This document shows, in pieces, positions 32,914 to 41,298 of a stretch of 64,000 nucleotides of DNA. The notes beneath the pieces were generated by a model, which saw only the letters and a list, made by a program, of their open reading frames with translations, ran no database searches and was not told the origin of the DNA. Source of the DNA: DATKKG01 sp035543015 (GTDB taxonomy: Archaea > Thermoproteota > Nitrososphaeria > Conexivisphaerales > DTJL01); NCBI GenBank assembly GCA_035543015.1, contig DATKKG010000061.1:7282-71281 (forward strand), in the 5' to 3' direction. Position numbers and translations under genes: made by a program. Numbering within the stretch: the first letter of the stretch is position 1; every line of letters begins with the position of its first letter.

Positions 32914-33740
32914 ATCTCCTTCGCCTCGGAGCAGAAGGCATCGACGGTGAGCCCAATGCCATGGGGCCACTTGCCCGCCTCTCGCAGACGCCTCTGCACC
33001 TCCACGACGGTGGGAGGCGAGAGGCCCACTTCGTGGAGGCCCTCGGAGGAAAGGACCTCCGCCGGGGGGCCCGACTTCCAGACCTTGCCTCCGGAGAGGA
33101 TTACGAGCTGGTCGGCGATGGGGGCCACCAGCTCCAGCCTGTGCTCGACGAGCAGGACGCTGAGGCCAAGCTCGGAGTTGAGCCTCTCGACCAGTGCCAC
33201 CACCCCGTCGGCCGTCCGCGGGTCCAGCAGCGACGTGGGCTCGTCCAGCACGAGCAGCTCCGGGCCCATGGCCAGTGCGCCGGCTATGGCGACGCGCTGC
33301 TTCTGCCCGTCGGAAAGCTCGCTTGGCGACCTGTTGCGGAGCCCCTCGATGCCGAGGAGCTTGAGGGATTCGTCCACCCGGCGGACGATCTCCGGGCGTG
33401 GGACCCCGAGGTTCTCGAGGCCGAAGGCGACGTCCCTTTCGACCGTGAACATGAAGATCTGGTTCTCGGGGTTCTGGAAGAGGAAGCCGATCTTCTTGGC
33501 CAGTTCGTAGGTGGGCGTCTCCTGCGCCACCAGCCCGTCCACCACAACCCTGCCCGTGTATTCGCCAGGGTAGATGTGTGGAATCAGGCCGTTGATGGAC
33601 CTGAGGAGGGTGGTCTTCCCACTTCCGCTGGCCCCTGCCAGGACGGCTATCTCCCCCCTCTTCATGGAGAGGTCGACGTGCTGAAGGGTGGGGACGTCCG
33701 TCCCTTGGTACCTGAACGAGAAGTCCTCGAACTTCAGAAT
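32904..33740 (-). CDS. ecfA1: ECF transporter ATP-binding protein EcfA1 (non-standard start codon)
   Basis: Walker A GASGSGKTTLLRS, FQNPENQIF, signature LSDGQKQRV and Walker B LLVLDEPTSLLD identify an ECF ATPase. The first ATG (33665) would remove strand 1 and the A-loop. The frame continues upstream through FEDFSFRYQG, which aligns with normal ABC starts, yet no ATG, GTG or TTG occurs before the in-frame stop at 33761. An ATT at 33740 or CTG at 33758 is therefore the likely start. A TTTAATAA TATA-like element lies near 33794-33801. Confidence 0.85.
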   Translation of the reverse strand: MLKFEDFSFRYQGTDVPTLQHVDLSMKRGEIAVLAGASGSGKTTLLRSINGLIPHIYPGEYTGRVVVDGLVAQETPTYELAKKIGFLFQNPENQIFMFTVERDVAFGLENLGVPRPEIVRRVDESLKLLGIEGLRNRSPSELSDGQKQRVAIAGALAMGPELLVLDEPTSLLDPRTADGVVALVERLNSELGLSVLLVEHRLELVAPIADQLVILSGGKVWKSGPPAEVLSSEGLHEVGLSPPTVVEVQRRLREAGKWPHGIGLTVDAFCSEAKEIWR

Positions 33741-33816
33741 CTCGTCAGCCGTCCCCAGTCACCTACGCGAAAAGTCAAGGGCTTGGAGTGGCTTATTAAA
33801 CTGTTGCGGGGGTCGC

Positions 33817-34827
33817 TCAGGTGATCTCTTTCAGCTGGATCCCGAGCCTGGACCCCAGGAACTCCTTGAACGAAAGGATCACAGCTTCGGGCTTGGCCCG
33901 GACGTTCATCGAAGCGGCGGTCGGGTGGCCGCCCCCGGCTCCTCCATGGGCATCGGAAAAGGCCTTGCAGAAGTCGATGCCGAGGTGGATCCCCGTCTTC
34001 TCCTTGAAGATCTGGGTGGAACGGAGGCTCGCCCTTGTCTCCTCCTCTACTTCGCCGAGGGCGAGGGAGACGTCCGCCCCTACGTCGATAAGGGAGCGGG
34101 CCACCGAGGCCTGGAAGGAGCCCACCGTGGTCAGGGCGACCAGCCAGTCTCCCGCCCTGTAATAGGTGGCCCTCTTCGACGCCTTGATCCTGGCGATGGA
34201 CTCGGAGACGTCCCTCCGGGTGCGGAGCACGGACCTGGCCTTCTCCACGTCCGCGCCCAGGCGGCAGAGGCGGTCGACGGCGGATATCGTCCTGTTGGAG
34301 GCGATGGTCAGGAACTGCGAATCGGCCATTATCCCGAGGAGGAGGGCTGTGGCCGTCGGCTTCCTCACCTGAATGCCGGCGCCCTCCGCAAGACGGAAGA
34401 CGAGCTCGCTGGCCGACGACGCCCGAATGTCAACGACCGCCCTGTCGACGACCCCCTTCATGCTGTCGTCCGGGGGATGATGGTCGACGAGTACCCGATA
34501 GGACTTCATCGACCTGATGACCTCCAGCTGGGCGCTGAGGAGGGACGAATGCCCCGTATCCGTCACGAAGACGAGGTCGTAGGGCTGGACCGGGATCTCC
34601 TCCAAGAACGAAGCTTTCAGCAGGGAGAGGACCTTCCTCGACTGGAGCGTGACTCCTTCGGGGGAGACGAGCGTAACCTTCTTGCGACCGCCAGAAGCCG
34701 ACGCGAGCCTCTTTATCGCGAAGGCGGAGGCGACGGCGTCCACGTCCGCGTTCCTGTGGGTCACGACGAGGATCCGCCGGGCTGAAGCGAGCCGCCTAAG
34801 CGGGTTTCCGCCTCGAGAGGGGCTCAA
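33817..34827 (-). CDS. DHH/DHHA1 family phosphoesterase (NrnA-like)
   Basis: 336 residues. VVTHRNADVDAVASAFAI (motif I), a metal-binding DTGHSS segment, LVDHHPPDD (DHH motif) and the C-terminal DHHA1 signature GAGGGHPTAASM are all present. Such proteins degrade nanoRNA, pAp or cyclic dinucleotides using manganese. TTG start at 34827; three bases after prefoldin beta, in the same direction as the exosome operon. Confidence 0.88.
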   Translation of the reverse strand: MSPSRGGNPLRRLASARRILVVTHRNADVDAVASAFAIKRLASASGGRKKVTLVSPEGVTLQSRKVLSLLKASFLEEIPVQPYDLVFVTDTGHSSLLSAQLEVIRSMKSYRVLVDHHPPDDSMKGVVDRAVVDIRASSASELVFRLAEGAGIQVRKPTATALLLGIMADSQFLTIASNRTISAVDRLCRLGADVEKARSVLRTRRDVSESIARIKASKRATYYRAGDWLVALTTVGSFQASVARSLIDVGADVSLALGEVEEETRASLRSTQIFKEKTGIHLGIDFCKAFSDAHGGAGGGHPTAASMNVRAKPEAVILSFKEFLGSRLGIQLKEIT

Positions 34828-34830
34828 CGC

Positions 34831-35196
34831 CTATTTGGCGGGTCGATCTTGCTTGCTCTTTAAAGCTTCGTTGACCTTGTTCTGCACTTCTTGAAGGCTG
34901 GCGCGGATCCTTTCCTCCTGCTTGGCTAGAACCTGGATCCTCGTGCTGGTGAGGTCCGCCTTCTCCTCCAGCTCCTTCAGGACCTCGTCCTTGTTGGCCT
35001 TGACGAGCACCGAGCCTGCGTTCTTGTACACGGTGGCGTCGGGGGCGGCCTTCTTGAGCTCCTCGGTCGCCCTGTCGGCCTCGGCTTTTTCGGCCTCGAG
35101 AAGCTGTTTCTGGCTCACTATCGCCTGGAGGTTCTGCTGAAGCTGGTCATAGCGGGCCAGCTGCTCCTTCAGCCAAGGAGGGAAATCGGTGCTCAG
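34831..35196 (-). CDS. pfdB: Prefoldin beta subunit (probable CTG start)
   Basis: Two helices form the coiled coil of a beta-type prefoldin, separated by the conserved hairpin region (ATVYKNAGSVLVKANKDEV). A GTG at 35118 would give 95 residues and lose the first half of helix 1. The frame continues upstream with FPPWLKEQLARYDQLQQNLQ, a normal prefoldin N-terminus, giving 121 residues from a CTG at 35196 with GGTGG six bases before it. ATT at 35202 is another option. Hexameric prefoldin hands nascent proteins to the thermosome. Confidence 0.85.
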   Translation of the reverse strand: MSTDFPPWLKEQLARYDQLQQNLQAIVSQKQLLEAEKAEADRATEELKKAAPDATVYKNAGSVLVKANKDEVLKELEEKADLTSTRIQVLAKQEERIRASLQEVQNKVNEALKSKQDRPAK

Positions 35197-35197
35197 T

Positions 35198-35434
35198 TCA
35201 ATCCACCGCCCGAATGCTCTCTCGTGCTGCCTTTAAAAGTCTTAGAACCGAGCCGGCGAAGATCCTTGCATCCCCCAGGGTCTTCGCTCCGACCCTGAAG
35301 CGGAGCCCTCCTGGCCTGAGCTCGACGCTGAATCGGACCCTTCCGTAGGCGGACTCCGGATAGAGGGCTTCGAGCAGGGCCTTCGATTCGGCCCCGCTTG
35401 CCTCTACGTCCATCTCCACCGAGGTCTCATTCAT
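35198..35434 (-). CDS. Pcc1-like KEOPS subunit (CTAG/Pcc1 family)
   Basis: A 78-residue protein with the Pcc1 alpha/beta pattern (LLEALYPES, VRFSVELRPGGLRFRVGAKT and a long C-terminal helix). Pcc1 dimerises within the KEOPS complex that makes t6A in tRNA. It is in the usual archaeal position between eL43 and prefoldin beta, overlapping the eL43 gene by eight bases. Confidence 0.8.
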   Translation of the reverse strand: MNETSVEMDVEASGAESKALLEALYPESAYGRVRFSVELRPGGLRFRVGAKTLGDARIFAGSVLRLLKAARESIRAVD

Positions 35435-35636
35435 AGGAGTAGGCCCCGCCGGCCGCCTTGAAGCCGCACTTGTCGCACTGCCATACGCCGGCGGCGGCGC
35501 GGCGGAACTTCAAGGAACCGCAGCTGGGGCACTTCCTCTTGGCTTTGAGAACCCTGTGGACCCTGCTGTACCTCTTCCTGACGGTGGCCCCGTACTTCTG
35601 TCCCAGGCCCTTAAGCGCTTGATCCTTCCTTGGCAA
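35427..35636 (-). CDS. rpl37ae: Large ribosomal subunit protein eL43 (L37Ae)
   Basis: 69 residues with LGQKYGATVRKRYSRVHRVL and the zinc ribbon CPSCGSLKFRR...CDKCG, ending AGGAYSYE, as in L37Ae. The TTG start at 35636 lies inside the last 26 bases of rrp42. The gene is part of the conserved exosome-ribosome operon. Confidence 0.93.
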   Translation of the reverse strand: MPRKDQALKGLGQKYGATVRKRYSRVHRVLKAKRKCPSCGSLKFRRAAAGVWQCDKCGFKAAGGAYSYE

Positions 35637-36450
35637 ACCCCACAGCCTCTCTGATCCTTGCCTCTATCTCCTTGGACCTCGCCATGGACAGGTCAAGCGC
35701 CCTTAAGACTTGCTCCGGGGAGAAGCTTCCCTGGCCACCCTTCTGGGCCGCGCAGGCCTGGCCGTCAGCTATGGCGAAGGTTATGCGAGCCTCCTGGATG
35801 GCCTCCTCTTCCGTGGTTGGGTCCGACAGGAGGAAGTCGCCCAGCTTGGAGGTCGTCACCGAGACCGGTATGCGGAGTATCGGCAGGGCCGACACTTCCT
35901 CCAGCTCGACGACCTGGTCCTCCTTGAGGGTCATCTTCTTGAACTTGGCGTTCGCAAGGGCGGCCACCACTGCGTACGAGGTCGCGTCGAGCAGGTTGCC
36001 GTCCACGTTGACTATGGCGACGTCGACGAATATCGAGTAGACCTTCTTCCCTTCCTCGATGACCATCTGGTGCATGTCCACCATGTGAGACTCCCTGACC
36101 CCTCTGTCGACGACGCGGGCCAGCTCTATCGAGTCCTCGTCCGGCGGCCCGGGCTCTGCGTAGGCCGAAGCTATGGGGAGGACTTCCGCCCCCACCACCA
36201 GGATCCCTTCGTCCGGCGTGTCCGGGAAGGGAGTGCCCACCGCGACCTTGACCCCTGCAACGACCCTCGTGTATCCGAGGTCCACCGTCGCGGAGCCGTT
36301 GGCCTTGATCATGGTCCCGACCTGTATCTTCAGGTCCCTGTAGTCGTTGAGGCCGCGTCCGTCGGACCTCCTGCCCTGGGAGTACTGCTCAAGCATCTGC
36401 TCCCTTCGCAGGTTGTCCACGAAAAGGGCCTTCCTGTATGATGTAGACAT
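35611..36450 (-). CDS. rrp42: Exosome complex subunit Rrp42
   Basis: 279-residue RNase PH-fold protein: RSDGRGLNDYRDLKIQVG at the N-terminus, a middle with VDRGVRESHMVDMHQMVIEE and a C-terminal KLGDFLLSDPTTEEE. Rrp42 is the non-catalytic partner in the hexameric ring and contributes RNA and phosphate binding. It begins three bases after rrp41 ends. Confidence 0.95.
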   Translation of the reverse strand: MSTSYRKALFVDNLRREQMLEQYSQGRRSDGRGLNDYRDLKIQVGTMIKANGSATVDLGYTRVVAGVKVAVGTPFPDTPDEGILVVGAEVLPIASAYAEPGPPDEDSIELARVVDRGVRESHMVDMHQMVIEEGKKVYSIFVDVAIVNVDGNLLDATSYAVVAALANAKFKKMTLKEDQVVELEEVSALPILRIPVSVTTSKLGDFLLSDPTTEEEAIQEARITFAIADGQACAAQKGGQGSFSPEQVLRALDLSMARSKEIEARIREAVGFAKEGSSA

Positions 36451-36453
36451 CTT

Positions 36454-37182
36454 CTAGGCCTCCTTGATCTTCGGAGTCGAATCCCCGAAGTACTTGCTTA
36501 TGACCGCTTCGCGCTGGACCTTGTAGACCTCCTTGCAGGCCTCCTTGGCCATGTTGAATGCTTTCTCGAACTCCTCGCGGGTCAAGAAGCCGTCCATCTG
36601 CAGCAGTGTCACCTGGTCCATGTTGGGCATGTAGGCGACCGGCAGGTCCACCTGACCCTCCTTGTCCTCTTCGTCGCAGAGGTCGAGGATCAGCTTGTCC
36701 TGGGCCTTCCCGGCGGCGACGGCGACTACCATGTCTCTCATGGTGATGCCTGCGTCCGCGAGGGCAGCCGCCGCCGCTGTGATGCTGGCGGCCCTGGAGC
36801 CCCCGTCCGAGGTGAGCACCTCGACGTAGATTTCTATGGCCGTCCTCGGGTACTCCTCGAGTATCAGGGCAGGCGTCAGGGCCTCCCTGATGACCTTGGA
36901 GAGCTCTATCTCGCGCCTGGAAGGCTGCGGTGGCTTCCTGTCCGGGACGGAGAACGGAGCCATGTGGTACCTGCACTTCAGTACCGCCCTGTCGGCCATG
37001 GCTATGTGCTTCGGGTGGCATTCTTTCGGTCCGTGGACTGCGGCGAAGATCTTGTTCTTCCCCCACTCTATGTACGCGGACCCGTCGGCGTTCCTGAGCA
37101 CGCCGACCTGGATCTTGACGGGCCTGAGCTCGTCGAGCTTTCGCCCGTCGATCCTCAACCCGTTCTCGTCTATCAGGTTCAT
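36454..37182 (-). CDS. rrp41: Exosome complex catalytic subunit Rrp41
   Basis: 242 residues: GLRIDGRKLDELRPVKIQVG, the phosphate-binding REIELSKVIREAL, and LCDEEDKEGQVDLPVAYMPN, which contains the catalytic acidic residue of RNase PH enzymes. It carries out 3'-5' phosphorolysis of RNA in the archaeal exosome. The start overlaps the rrp4 stop by four bases. Confidence 0.95.
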   Translation of the reverse strand: MNLIDENGLRIDGRKLDELRPVKIQVGVLRNADGSAYIEWGKNKIFAAVHGPKECHPKHIAMADRAVLKCRYHMAPFSVPDRKPPQPSRREIELSKVIREALTPALILEEYPRTAIEIYVEVLTSDGGSRAASITAAAAALADAGITMRDMVVAVAAGKAQDKLILDLCDEEDKEGQVDLPVAYMPNMDQVTLLQMDGFLTREEFEKAFNMAKEACKEVYKVQREAVISKYFGDSTPKIKEA

Positions 37183-37982
37183 TCTCTTTTCTCCTCCAAT
37201 GAATCTTTATCCCGGCGCCGATCCTCTTGAGGCTCAGCCGCCGCATCGGCCGCGGCCTTTTCCGAAACCGGGGCCTGCGCCTGCTCGGCCGGTTGCTCTG
37301 CCGTGAGGCCCAACCTGTCCGCCAGGAACCTCTCTATCTTCTCGGTCAGGCCGGACATGTGGGCCATGTCCTCCACCATGTTGATGGCTTCCATGGCCAG
37401 GGCCGCCCCTTCCTGTGGCCCGGAGATTATGATGTAGCCGTTCTGGCCTATGATGATCTTGCACCCCGAGGCCTCCTCGATCATCTTGCTCATGCTGCCC
37501 CTCCTGCCGATGAGGCGCGGTACCTTCACGGGCTCGATCTTGACGACATAGCCTGCAGGCGCGAGGCCGAGCCTCGGCCCGGACACGGAAAGCATGGGGT
37601 CCTTGGACCTGTCAAAGGCGGCCACCAGAGCGATGATGGTGTCACCTACATCAAACTTGTTGCGGAGGTCGTCCTTCTCCGCGCTGAACCTGCGGCCGTA
37701 TACGCTCGACGCCGGCAAAAAGGCCGGGAAGAACGAATTTATGTCAACGGTCCATGCGAATGCGGACACGTCGGTCACCACCCCGATTACTACATCGTCG
37801 GGCTTCGGAACGTAGGGGCCCGAAAGCGGGATGACCTTGACCTTGTTTCCGTCCAGCTCGCACAGGCCGACTCTCATGGCATACACCTTCTCGCCGATCG
37901 AGTAGGCGTTGCTCACTGGGACGTAGTCCCCTTCGGCTATGACGTCGCCTGGTACGACGTACTTCCTTTCGACTTTGCTCAA
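37179..37982 (-). CDS. rrp4: Exosome RNA-binding cap subunit Rrp4
   Basis: 267 residues with an N-terminal domain (KYVVPGDVIAEGDYV), an S1 domain (VVIGVVTDVSAFAWTVDINS) and a KH-like domain with VPRLIGRRGSMSKMIEEASG. The C-terminal 60 residues are charged and likely disordered. It caps the Rrp41/Rrp42 ring and feeds RNA substrates. It follows SBDS by 12 bases. Confidence 0.95.
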   Translation of the reverse strand: MSKVERKYVVPGDVIAEGDYVPVSNAYSIGEKVYAMRVGLCELDGNKVKVIPLSGPYVPKPDDVVIGVVTDVSAFAWTVDINSFFPAFLPASSVYGRRFSAEKDDLRNKFDVGDTIIALVAAFDRSKDPMLSVSGPRLGLAPAGYVVKIEPVKVPRLIGRRGSMSKMIEEASGCKIIIGQNGYIIISGPQEGAALAMEAINMVEDMAHMSGLTEKIERFLADRLGLTAEQPAEQAQAPVSEKAAADAAAEPQEDRRRDKDSLEEKRE

Positions 37983-37994
37983 TTTGGTTTCTAT

Positions 37995-38684
37995 TCACTC
38001 CACGGGAGAGACTTGGGCAGTTCCTTTCGTCGCCGAACCGAGCCTGTCGAGGAGGCTCCTCTGGGTGGCGATGGGTATCTCTATCACGGCGTTCAAACCA
38101 CCGTCGCTGCGCCACTCCTCCTTGAGGATCTCCCCGAAGCTCTTCAACGTGCCCAGCGTCTGCGGCGCGTGGATCGCATCCACCTGAACCTTTAGCTTGA
38201 TGTTGCCCGTTTTGAGCGGAAGGATAGCCCTGAGCTCGTCGATAATCTTCTTCGCTTGCTCTTCGGCGTCCTTGTTCGGGTCGATCACGACGCGGACCTG
38301 CTGTAGCGCCTGCTCAATCCTCAACGGCGGATGTGGCAGGTTTGTCTTCGGGTCGACGTAGTTCTTGGAGATGAAGCTGACTATCTGCTTCCGCTTTTCA
38401 TCGACCATCTTCCTTCTCTGGTCGGTGGTCAGCTGAATCTCGCCCTTCTGAAGGATAGCTTGGGCCACCTGGTCGAGGTTGGTCGTCTTGAAGCATTTCA
38501 TCAGCTTCTCTTCTGAAGCCCTCTGGCCCTTGTTCGAATCCGTGAAGACTTCGTCCGAGGCCAGTATCTGGCTCAGTTCCACCCTCTTGCCCAGCTTGTA
38601 GTTCAGAGCCGCATCAGGATCGACAAGTATCTCGAACCTGTCGCCTCCCACCACAAAGCGGACGGTGGTCAGCTTATCAGCCAA
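37995..38684 (-). CDS. Ribosome maturation protein SBDS homologue
   Basis: 229 residues in three domains: N-terminal FYSH fold (TTVRFVVGGDRFEILVDPDA to SDEVFTDSNKGQRA), central helices (TTDQRRKMVDEKRKQIVSFI, then DPKTNLPHPPLRIEQAL) and a ferredoxin-like C-terminal domain. SBDS aids release of the anti-association factor aIF6 from 50S subunits. It is the first gene of the exosome operon in this window; psmA, which often precedes it in other archaea, is 11 kb away. Confidence 0.95.
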   Translation of the reverse strand: MADKLTTVRFVVGGDRFEILVDPDAALNYKLGKRVELSQILASDEVFTDSNKGQRASEEKLMKCFKTTNLDQVAQAILQKGEIQLTTDQRRKMVDEKRKQIVSFISKNYVDPKTNLPHPPLRIEQALQQVRVVIDPNKDAEEQAKKIIDELRAILPLKTGNIKLKVQVDAIHAPQTLGTLKSFGEILKEEWRSDGGLNAVIEIPIATQRSLLDRLGSATKGTAQVSPVE

Positions 38685-38808
38685 TTCTCTCCTTCACTAG
38701 GCGATGAGTCGTGGGTGATATAAAGATAGTTGTGAGGTTGCGGGGGGCACTGCTTCCATCAAGGCCAACGCAGAAGACTGGGCCGTTTCAGGGCTCTAAA
38801 GGGTCGGC

Positions 38809-39540
38809 ATGGCCCTGACGATGAATCACGCCTACGGGAGGATCATCACCCAGAAGTACCTCCTGGGGGTCGTCGCGAAGGCTCCCGTCCTCAGCTGCTC
38901 TCCAGCCGAGTCCGCGTTCAACCCCCCGTACGTTACTCAGGTTGCCCTGAAGGTACTCGCCCTCCACATGGACGCAACCCGTCTTTCGTCGGGTTCGGAG
39001 GCGAGAAGCCGCCTCTGTGGCCTTGGCAGACTCCCTCTGAGGGCGTGTCCGCCAAGACCTCCCCCGGGTAACGGGTACCCGGCGATTGATGATGGAGATG
39101 CCACTTCCCGTTTGGTTCCGAGTCATAGCAGTCATACTTGTCACTCTTTCATGGCTCTTCCCAGCACAGCTGGGTGAGCTAGTCTGGATCGGCGTCCTCA
39201 CGGGCGCGGTAGGGCTGATGCTAGCATTCGTCGGCGAGCGGGCGGCCAGCGGGAGGCTATGAGAGGACGTTGGTAGGAACAGGTGAAGAGATGAGCTGGC
39301 GAGGTATTCAAAGGACATGGAGGAGATCATGGGAGGGTCGGGCGACGAGCTGGAGAGGGAGGATGACAGATGAGAACAATCGATTTTCTCGGGAGATATC
39401 CAGGAATGTGATGAGATGCTGGAAACGATATCCTCGTGGATTGGCTTCCGGGAGAGTGGCGGGACTCGCCGACATTCATTGGAACGAGTCACCGGGCCAA
39501 TGCAAGTTGGACCGACCAGAAGTGCTCGAATTCGTCGAGA
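38809..39540 (+). pseudogene. Decayed membrane-protein gene with several in-frame TGA codons
   Basis: Between SBDS and a convergent regulator there is no intact gene. One plus-strand frame from 39089 encodes two plausible membrane helices (VWFRVIAVILVTLSWLF and VWIGVLTGAVGLMLAFV), then continues as protein-like sequence (RDELARYSKDMEEIMGGSG, GDIQECDEMLETISSWIGF). It is interrupted by TGA at 39260, 39284 and 39371; a further TGA lies upstream at 39038. The 5' part (38809-39000) is coding-like in another frame. The 57-codon piece 39089-39262 could alternatively be a real small membrane protein. Family not recognised. Confidence 0.45.
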
Positions 39541-39543
39541 GAA

Positions 39544-40335
39544 TCAGACTAGCTTTCCTTCTTCCCAGTAATAGAAGAACACGTCCTTCGCCCAGCTAAG
39601 AAATGTCGGGTCCATACCATAGAATCCGACATAATCCACCCCCCCTCCAATCAGACGAAAACACACGACGGCCTCCTTATCGGTGATGGCCATGATCGTT
39701 GGGATGTCGGAGAGACTCCTCACTTCAACGTTCTGTGTAAGTGCGGGCGGGTTCACACTGGTGGGAATGAGCCTTTCTGAAGTAAGAAACCTGAACTTCA
39801 CTCCTTTGCGGACCTTCTCATTCACTGTTTGACCTGCAGATGCGAGGGCCTGTTCTCCAATGGCCCACACGTACTCCTCGGCCTCGCTGAACATCCGTCC
39901 AACCTTGTTGAAGTTCTCTATCGTGTCCGTTCTCAGTTCCGTCTGTGAGAGCTCCCCTATCCTGTTCACGAACTGATGGGGAAGGCGGGAGACGTCGTGG
40001 TTAAGGAAATACTCCCTGTGCCTGAATGCGAACTCCGAAGAGGAAATGAGGTGGAGCTCGAGCCTGCCGTATTCTGTAACGGTGTAAGAACCATCGGGCT
40101 TCCTCTGGACGAGGGAGGCCTCGCTCAAGCGTCGCAGCTGCCTGACAGCCTCTGTCGCAGTCAGGTCCAGCCGGCGGGCGATCTCCTGAGTCCTGAGATC
40201 TCTCTTCAGCAGCTCGCGCAGAATGCCGAGCCTGCTTTCACTGGCAAGTTCAAGGAACAGCCTTTCGACTCCTTCTGGATCTTCCAAGCTCCTTCGCCGA
40301 TGTTCAAGCGTTTGCGTCTCCACGTTATTATCCAT
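39544..40335 (-). CDS. FilR1/DUF1724-type winged-helix transcriptional regulator
   Basis: 263 residues. The N-terminal ArsR-like winged helix (SRLGILRELLKRDLRTQEIA, ATEAVRQLRRLSEASLVQRK) is followed by a C-terminal effector-type domain (VWAIGEQALASAGQTVNEKV, VRKGVKFRFLTSERLIP), as in methanogen FilR1-like regulators. It is paralogous to 41827-42684. It is divergent from the DUF4386-like gene, which it may control. Confidence 0.8.
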   Translation of the reverse strand: MDNNVETQTLEHRRRSLEDPEGVERLFLELASESRLGILRELLKRDLRTQEIARRLDLTATEAVRQLRRLSEASLVQRKPDGSYTVTEYGRLELHLISSSEFAFRHREYFLNHDVSRLPHQFVNRIGELSQTELRTDTIENFNKVGRMFSEAEEYVWAIGEQALASAGQTVNEKVRKGVKFRFLTSERLIPTSVNPPALTQNVEVRSLSDIPTIMAITDKEAVVCFRLIGGGVDYVGFYGMDPTFLSWAKDVFFYYWEEGKLV

Positions 40336-40566
40336 TGCACACTCTCATCGAACAGAGAGAGTCAGTCCCGCCCCTCAGACCAATAGATCGTACGCAGCAT
40401 TGCTTACGGGTAAACATCCGAATCAACCTAGGGCTATCAGCGTCGCTATCTGTACCACTGACTCAGGCAAGTGAAACCCGGTGATGTCTGAAAGGAAGAC
40501 GCTTGAGAAGGAGGGGGTTCCTGCGGACCCCCGGAGGGCGCAAGATAACGAAGGAGCTCAAGGGAG

Positions 40567-41298
40567 ATGACGACTCCAGCCTCGAACGCCGAGACCGCGG
40601 ACGTTCCATGGAAGAGCCTTTACCGAATTGGTGGGGTGGGGGGCCCAGTTGCAGGAATGCTCATCGTAGTTGACCTCCTCGTATTCATGTTGTGGCCGCA
40701 GCCCAGCACGATTGACGGGTGGTTCGAGCTATTTCGAAGGAGTTGGCTGGTCGGACTCCTAGACCTTGACCTCCTGGGCATCATTGCGTATGTCTTCATC
40801 TCCCCCATCGTCCTCTCCCTCTACTTCTCCCTAAGAAGGACGAGCCAAGCTTGGATGTCGATAGCCACCGCTCTCACCTTCGTCGGGATATCTGCATACT
40901 TCGCCTCGAACACCGCTCTCTCCATGCTCTCTCTGAGCAATCAGTATGCGGCCGCGACGACTGACGTGCAGAGGTCGATCCTTCTGGCGGCGGGACAGGC
41001 GATGCTCGCACTCTTCCTGGGTCCTGCGTTCACCGAGAGCTACATCCTCGTATCGTCCTCGCTCCTGATCACCGCAATTGTCATGCTACAAAGCAAGAGC
41101 ACGTTCAGCAGGAGGACTGCCTACGTAGGGATACTTGCGAACCTGGCCGGGGTGGGACAGTACCTCCCCATCATGATCACCAGCCTGGCCCTCGGAATAA
41201 CTAATTGTGTTGCTCTAGGGATTTGGTTCATCATGATCGGTCGGAGGCTCCTACGGTTAGGGGAGGCTGGCTACAAGGTGGAGGTGAATCCGAAATGA
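40567..41298 (+). CDS. DUF4386-like six-helix membrane protein
   Basis: 243 residues with about six helices and the DUF4386 pattern: LYRIGGVGGPVAGMLIVVDL, a DLDLLGIIAYVFISPIVLSL helix and a C-terminal LGIWFIMIGRRLLRLGE. Function of the family is unknown. Another family member is at 60994-61665. The ATG of the following mgsA-like remnant overlaps its stop codon. Confidence 0.7.
   Translation: MTTPASNAETADVPWKSLYRIGGVGGPVAGMLIVVDLLVFMLWPQPSTIDGWFELFRRSWLVGLLDLDLLGIIAYVFISPIVLSLYFSLRRTSQAWMSIATALTFVGISAYFASNTALSMLSLSNQYAAATTDVQRSILLAAGQAMLALFLGPAFTESYILVSSSLLITAIVMLQSKSTFSRRTAYVGILANLAGVGQYLPIMITSLALGITNCVALGIWFIMIGRRLLRLGEAGYKVEVNPK

Noticed and set aside
38788..39492. 234-codon serine-rich minus-strand frame
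   Set aside because: Its serine-rich low-complexity composition is that of a frame opposite acidic coding sequence; the plus strand holds a decayed gene.
39270..39599. 109-codon Arg/Trp-rich plus-strand frame
   Set aside because: The protein composition is unnatural, and a different frame over the same bases reads like a real but interrupted protein.
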